From: Cyclobacteriaceae bacterium
GTDB taxonomy: Bacteria; Bacteroidota; Bacteroidia; Cytophagales; Cyclobacteriaceae
Length of the DNA stretch: 7,357 nucleotides
Assembly: GCA_030589835.1 (NCBI GenBank)
Contig: JAUUZS010000205.1
Span: forward strand, 1-7,357
Direction of reading: 5' to 3'
Positions 6,849 to 7,357 of this stretch are shown piece by piece (positions within the stretch are counted from its first letter, which is position 1; the number at the start of each line of letters is the position of its first letter). The notes beneath the pieces were generated by a model. The model searched no databases. It saw only the letters and a program-made list of their open reading frames with translations, and was not told where the DNA came from. A program made the translations under genes and the position numbers.

Positions 6849-7082
6849 TTAATCTGCTTTCATTTCGGTTTTTGAATTGATGATGTCTTGCACCGTTCGT
6901 TTACTGGTGGATCCAGACCAGCCTTTTTCAATTTCCTTCCGGAGATCTTCAATAATTCTATGACGGTAAACCTGATGCAAGCGAAGTGCAGCCCGGACTA
7001 CTTCGCTGGCATTTTGAAAATCACCAGATGCTATTTGAGATGCAATATATTCCTCTTGATGTTTTGTGAAACTTACGTTCAT
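6849..7082 (-). CDS. parD: ParD-family ribbon-helix-helix antitoxin
   Basis: A 77-residue protein. The N-terminus forms a ribbon-helix-helix DNA-binding fold: strand NVSFT (2-6), first helix about 7-19 with the usual turn SGDFQNASEVVR (19-30), then a helix through AALRLHQ (31-37). The acidic and basic C-terminal part (about 41-77, including GWSGSTSKRTVQDII at 54-68) corresponds to the toxin-binding tail of ParD proteins (COG3609-type). Such antitoxins bind the toxin and, as dimers, repress their own promoter. The perfect inverted repeat upstream fits that role. Antitoxin first and toxin second is the standard order. The start at 7080-7082 gives the family's typical short N-terminus. Confidence 0.9.
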   Translation of the reverse strand: MNVSFTKHQEEYIASQIASGDFQNASEVVRAALRLHQVYRHRIIEDLRKEIEKGWSGSTSKRTVQDIINSKTEMKAD

Positions 7083-7106
7083 TTTATTTCGGATTATTCA
7101 GAAGAT

Positions 7107-7137
7107 TAAAAGTAATTATATTGTCCATATATGACAA
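7107..7137 (-). promoter_or_regulatory. Promoter of the parDE operon
   Basis: On the minus strand, TTG (7135-7137) is followed after 20 bp by TACTTTTA (7107-7114). This matches the Bacteroidota -7 box TAnnTTTG at all defined positions except the last. The 20-bp gap is within the known 19-21 bp range. It would start transcription near 7100, giving a leader of about 20 nt. The TTG lies inside the spacer of the inverted repeat 7121-7147, so a bound repressor would block it. Confidence 0.55.
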
Positions 7138-7147
7138 ATATGGACAA
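7121..7147. promoter_or_regulatory. Candidate ParD/ParDE operator: perfect 10+10 bp inverted repeat
   Basis: TTGTCCATAT (7121-7130) and ATATGGACAA (7138-7147) are exact reverse complements separated by ATGACAA. The site is 38 bp upstream of the antitoxin start and covers the proposed -33 element. Ribbon-helix-helix antitoxins typically bind such palindromes to repress their own operon. The binding itself is inferred from position and symmetry. Confidence 0.7.
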
Positions 7148-7280
7148 GCCTTTTTCGGTCAATTTTTAAAATGTTTTTTTAAAAAAGAACTATTGGGGAA
7201 TCCCATCAGGCGGAATGTCAAATATGAGGGTTATGTAAAAATATCTTCCTACAAACCTGAGTTCGATTAATAAAACCCAC

Positions 7281-7357
7281 GTCATTGGCAGAAAACGGAA
7301 AGCAATGGAGTTTTCGTGGCAGTCTCCCCCATGGATTGAGATTGCCACAAAATTTTA
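7281..7357. repeat. Imperfect palindromic element, cut by the window end
   Basis: GTGGCAGTCTC (7316-7326) pairs with GAGATTGCCAC (7338-7348) with a single G-T wobble and an 11-nt loop. Pairing continues outward with gaps to about 7308/7356. A second, overlapping fold is GAAAAC (7291-7296) with GTTTTC (7310-7315), and TGGCAG is repeated directly at 7286 and 7317. The words GTCATTG, GCAATGG and GAGATTGCCAC resemble a family of intergenic palindromes I recall from many bacterial genomes, built around GTCATTGCGAG and GTGGCAATCTC. That resemblance is from memory. No gene is seen from 7083 to the window end. Confidence 0.5.

Noticed and set aside
7163..7186. A/T-rich tract with T7A6 palindrome upstream of parDE
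   Set aside because: It is probably simple AT-rich intergenic sequence; no terminator stem or gene end lies beside it.

Overview
The window reads as chromosomal DNA of a member of the Bacteroidota, probably a free-living Cytophagia/Cytophagales-like organism. Three things point there: a secreted protein with a C-terminal type IX secretion (Por) sorting domain, AT-rich leaders with no Shine-Dalgarno sequence before most genes, and promoter boxes that fit the Bacteroidota -33 TTG / -7 TAnnTTTG pattern. Species cannot be named from this sequence. There are six intact protein-coding genes, no rRNA or tRNA, no CRISPR array and no insertion sequence. No gene-free stretch exceeds 300 bases.

Layout. 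Positions 1-136 hold a long imperfect inverted repeat that looks like an intergenic palindromic element. Next, on the minus strand, comes a 6-phosphofructokinase whose active-site residues are those of the diphosphate-dependent type, with a clear intrinsic terminator behind it (142-174) and a near-perfect 23-bp palindrome in its leader (1467-1489). Upstream of that, also on the minus strand, is a 742-residue FG-GAP/VCBS repeat protein with a signal peptide and a type IX sorting domain. A 146-bp divergent spacer with three short palindromes separates it from murF (plus strand, peptidoglycan precursor synthesis). About 100 bp downstream of murF is a plus-strand exported nucleoside hydrolase, probably a lipoprotein. 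Convergent to it, on the minus strand, is a compact ParD/ParE-type toxin-antitoxin operon. Its promoter overlaps a perfect 10+10 bp inverted repeat, the likely autoregulatory operator. The last ~210 bases hold no gene and end in a second palindromic element cut by the window edge.

The genes do not form one pathway. They are separate units: central carbon metabolism, a secreted surface or extracellular protein, cell-wall synthesis, nucleoside salvage at the envelope, and a small toxin-antitoxin module. I see no convincing undescribed multi-gene system. The most interesting signals are regulatory and repeat structures (the phosphofructokinase leader palindrome, the parDE operator and promoter, and the two palindromic elements at the window ends), plus the active-site variants of the phosphofructokinase and the nucleoside hydrolase.
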